DNA from: Enterocloster bolteae | GTDB lineage: Bacteria > Bacillota > Clostridia > Lachnospirales > Lachnospiraceae | Length of the DNA: 64,000 nt | Direction of reading: 5' to 3' | Assembly: GCF_002234575.2 (NCBI RefSeq) | Contig: NZ_CP022464.2 | Span: 4,588,001 to 4,652,000 of the forward strand | Part shown: piece after piece, positions 61,531-64,000 of the stretch | Layout: every line of letters starts with the position of its first letter | Position numbering within the stretch: position 1 is the stretch's first letter | Made by a program: the position numbers and the translations under genes | The notes under the pieces: generated by a model | What the model was told of the DNA's origin: nothing | Database searches by the model: none | Seen by the model: only the letters and a program-made list of their open reading frames with translations

Positions 61531-62740
61531 CTAAATTTTCCTTTTTCAGCAACATACTCATATTCAGCATGGTACAGCCAAATAAGCAGTATAAATACAT
61601 CGGATCTGAGTAGGTACCAATACCATTATATGTATTTACATGTGCAACAACAGCTAAAAATACAATTGAAAAAAGTATCCATCTTGTACAGTTTTTAATA
61701 ATTCTTACCTCAGGGATTACAAAGAGAAAAACAAAAATCAATATAGTAAATAAGATACCAAATTCGAGTGCGTACAATCTATATGGATACTCAAATGCTG
61801 CTCTAGCCCACTCCTCAAGGTACGCATAACTATATTTGCTATCGGATCCATTTCCCCAAAAGAAATGGAAAAATTTTATACCTTTCGAACTAATACGACT
61901 CCAAACCTCTGCTCGTCCAGTTGTCAAAGAACCACTGAAACGTTGTAAAACAAGATCGAACACGCCATAAAAATAGCCAATGGCCAAAATGGCCAAAATG
62001 AATACGGTATACCGAATGCTTTTTACATACAAAACAATTAATAATACCAAAAAGATTGCTATTGCAGATTTTGAAGCAGTCAACGCAACACCAATCACTG
62101 TTATTAAAATAACCCATTTATCCTGCTTATGATTTTTCTCAAATAGTTCACCATATATATAGTTCAATCCAAAAGTCATTAAAAACAGTTCTGCGTTATA
62201 AAGCGGATGACCAATATATGAATACAGACGTATGGAGCCTAATGCCATATTTGCATAGTTGGCATCATGCGCCAAATTGAAATAGGATACAATAATTCGT
62301 CTTCCTAAGACTAAGTCCACAATGCCAAGACATACTATTAAAAATGATACAGTCCTAAAAGTATATACAATAATTCGAATTGTTTTCCTTGGGTTGTACA
62401 TTTCATAAAAAAGCAATGGTAGTGGCATTATAAGTCCAAAAAATACTCGGACAAAACCTTTCAAAGTTCGTCCTGCATGAATTTCAGAAAGTGCCAATAT
62501 TACAATCAAGCATACAATAATTAAATATGGTACAAAGTCCTTTCTTCGTAGCTTTCCTCCTTTTAGCGTGACATGAAATACAAACAAACAGCCCAATGCA
62601 GCAAAAATATTAATTTGATAAAAATTTGAAAGCACCATTTCTCTGACAAAAATCGGTACAGCAAATAGCCCTATCAATACCCATAGTATCGCTTGGTCCA
62701 TTTTCCCATGCACACCATTATTACTTTTTCCCACTAGCAT
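61523..62740 (-). CDS. wzy: O-antigen polymerase-like protein (Wzy)
   Basis: This 405-residue protein has about eleven helices and a large outer loop in the second half, the usual layout of Wzy polymerases, which link repeat units. Sequence identity in this family is low, so the call rests on topology and on position between a glycosyltransferase and Wzx. ATG at 62740 has AAAAGGAG 5 nt upstream; the earlier ATG at 62779 overlaps the preceding gene. Confidence 0.8.
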   Translation of the reverse strand: MLVGKSNNGVHGKMDQAILWVLIGLFAVPIFVREMVLSNFYQINIFAALGCLFVFHVTLKGGKLRRKDFVPYLIIVCLIVILALSEIHAGRTLKGFVRVFFGLIMPLPLLFYEMYNPRKTIRIIVYTFRTVSFLIVCLGIVDLVLGRRIIVSYFNLAHDANYANMALGSIRLYSYIGHPLYNAELFLMTFGLNYIYGELFEKNHKQDKWVILITVIGVALTASKSAIAIFLVLLIVLYVKSIRYTVFILAILAIGYFYGVFDLVLQRFSGSLTTGRAEVWSRISSKGIKFFHFFWGNGSDSKYSYAYLEEWARAAFEYPYRLYALEFGILFTILIFVFLFVIPEVRIIKNCTRWILFSIVFLAVVAHVNTYNGIGTYSDPMYLYCLFGCTMLNMSMLLKKENLDE

Positions 62741-62751
62741 GACAGCTCCTT

Positions 62752-64000
62752 TTAGATCCGAACAAACAATTCTCTCCATTCATTAACAATCTTATCAATT
62801 GAAAAATCTTTCGCTCGTTCCTTTGCCTTTCTACCCATTACACTTCTTAACTCTTTATTTTTGCATATCAAGATAACCTTTTCCGCAAATGCATTAACAT
62901 CATAATTATCAATAAGAAACCCATTTCTCCCGTCATTTATAATTTCCGATGGACCTTCCGTCTTGAAAGACACAACCGGTAAGCCACACTCCATTGCCTC
63001 TGTGGTCACAAGACCAAATCCCTCTTTTCTAGATGTCAAAAGCACAACTGAACCTTGCTGATAATATTGCATAACATTATCTCTTTGACCAACAAAATTT
63101 ACACTATGTTGCAGATTTAACTTTGCTAAAGTTTCTTCCAGCCGCTTTCTTCCATTTCCATCTCCTACAATCGTCAATCGAGCTTCAGATATTTTCATTT
63201 TTACAATCGAAAAAATATCTGCTAATAAATCAAGCCCTTTTATATCATAATCAAGTCTTCCGACAAAGACCAACTCATTATTTTCCAGCTTTGCTTCATC
63301 CTTACAGACAAGAGTGAGAGGATTATATATTCTAATTGGATCACATTCTATGTATCTCTTATACCTATTAATGTCTCCATCTGTTAAAACTACCATCGCA
63401 TCAGGCTTACTCAATAACTTCTTATATAAACCGTCCTGATGCCATTGAAAGTAATCTTTCTTTAAGAAATATACATCATAAGAATTATGTAACCAAACAA
63501 CTTTCTTACTTTTATCGTTGAGTAACGAAAGCATCGCACCCGCTCTGGTACCGACACCAACGACTACGTCAAACTTATTATCAGAAAAAAATTGATTGTA
63601 ATTTCTTACTTCATATGGAGGAAAATACACAAACTGTAAAAAGCTAGTGTTTCTAAATCGGATTATTTTCTTGTTAATATACCTAGCAATCTTATATAAG
63701 GAATCTCGCTTGCTTGGGCTCAATTTCTGACTCCATAACACCCTCACATTATTATTCAGGTAATAAAACCGTTTCATTGCAGTTTTATAATTCGAAGTAA
63801 AAACGATTGAAACATCCAAATCATCAGTTTTGGACATTTCACTTGCAAGTAAGGCATTGACCCTCTGTCTTCCACCCATTTCTGCAATGTTATTTGTTAG
63901 AAAACAAACCTTTTGTTTTTTTCTTCTTGTGAAATGTAGTTCATTGAGTTGAAGATAGCGTACAAGTTCATATATTCGTGCTTCTAACGTATTGGGATCG
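62752..64000 (-). CDS. Glycosyltransferase family 4 (partial at window edge)
   Basis: The family 4 transferase has VCFLTNNIAEMGGRQRVNALLASEM as its N-terminal strand-loop, then ELVFVGRLDYDIKGLDLL, VGDGNGRKRLEE, and EGFGLVTTEAMECGLPVVSF with the donor-binding Glu residues. It adds sugars to the lipid-linked unit. The frame has no start codon before the window ends: it continues upstream through an A7 run into DPNTLEARIYELVRYL. With one more A, a start MNYISQEEKKQKV would appear and the upstream frame would end with a stop. So a second gene may end here. Confidence 0.85.
   Translation of the reverse strand, partial: DPNTLEARIYELVRYLQLNELHFTRRKKQKVCFLTNNIAEMGGRQRVNALLASEMSKTDDLDVSIVFTSNYKTAMKRFYYLNNNVRVLWSQKLSPSKRDSLYKIARYINKKIIRFRNTSFLQFVYFPPYEVRNYNQFFSDNKFDVVVGVGTRAGAMLSLLNDKSKKVVWLHNSYDVYFLKKDYFQWHQDGLYKKLLSKPDAMVVLTDGDINRYKRYIECDPIRIYNPLTLVCKDEAKLENNELVFVGRLDYDIKGLDLLADIFSIVKMKISEARLTIVGDGNGRKRLEETLAKLNLQHSVNFVGQRDNVMQYYQQGSVVLLTSRKEGFGLVTTEAMECGLPVVSFKTEGPSEIINDGRNGFLIDNYDVNAFAEKVILICKNKELRSVMGRKAKERAKDFSIDKIVNEWRELFVRI

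Overview
The window looks like a chromosomal segment of a Gram-positive, anaerobic gut member of the Lachnospiraceae, of the Clostridium/Enterocloster type. That assignment is inference. It rests on the family make-up, several cell-wall-binding-repeat proteins, a tyrS T-box, AGGAGG ribosome-binding sites, and roughly 50% GC across most of the window. No rRNA or tRNA gene was seen.

Positions 1-23.7 kb are housekeeping and small accessory genes. They include a MATE exporter, mntP behind a yybP-ykoY type manganese riboswitch, tyrS behind a tyrosine T-box, a DAHP synthase, uppP, ung, hisH-hisF, an aberrant sirtuin-like protein and a COG3044-type ATPase. A ferredoxin-type aldo/keto reductase, a nucleosidase with a metallo-hydrolase, a TPR protein with a thioesterase, a ComEC-like lipoprotein with a DUF3006 protein, asnA and a TRIC channel follow.

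Positions 23.7-35.1 kb form one minus-strand sugar module. Its first part is a PfkB kinase, a class II aldolase-family protein, a D-lyxose isomerase family protein and a ribose-type ABC importer. Behind these come a second related binding lipoprotein, a histidine kinase, a response regulator and an anchored family 1 binding protein. The same 14-bp inverted repeat, ATGACATTTGTCAT, stands in front of both the kinase gene and the importer's binding-protein gene, and is a candidate operator. Next is nptA, whose promoter lies between two oppositely oriented arrays of three TTTACN repeats at exact 11-bp spacing, resembling Pho boxes.

Positions 37.3-51.5 kb carry an MFS transporter, a discoidin-like protein, a KamA-family radical SAM enzyme, an iron alcohol dehydrogenase, two TetR-like regulators, an MMPL exporter with a large repeat-bearing exported partner, a wall protein and an RNA methyltransferase. 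Short tandem repeats recur between genes.

From about 51.5 kb the DNA becomes AT-rich and broken, with AraC-family remnants and rearranged IS66 remnants. It contains a surface-polysaccharide locus: a Wzz/tyrosine-kinase-like fusion and VanZ; then on the minus strand a family 4 glycosyltransferase running off the right edge, Wzy, Wzx, an acetyltransferase, a branching glycosyltransferase pseudogene, an acyltransferase and a truncated nucleotidyltransferase. Three consecutive modification genes contain coding-strand poly-G tracts of 13, 12 and 10 bases. This is the strongest candidate for an undescribed system: slipped-strand phase variation of a polysaccharide. The 13-G tract appears to put its gene out of frame from the upstream ATG, the 10-G tract is in frame, and the gene with 12 G has further lesions.
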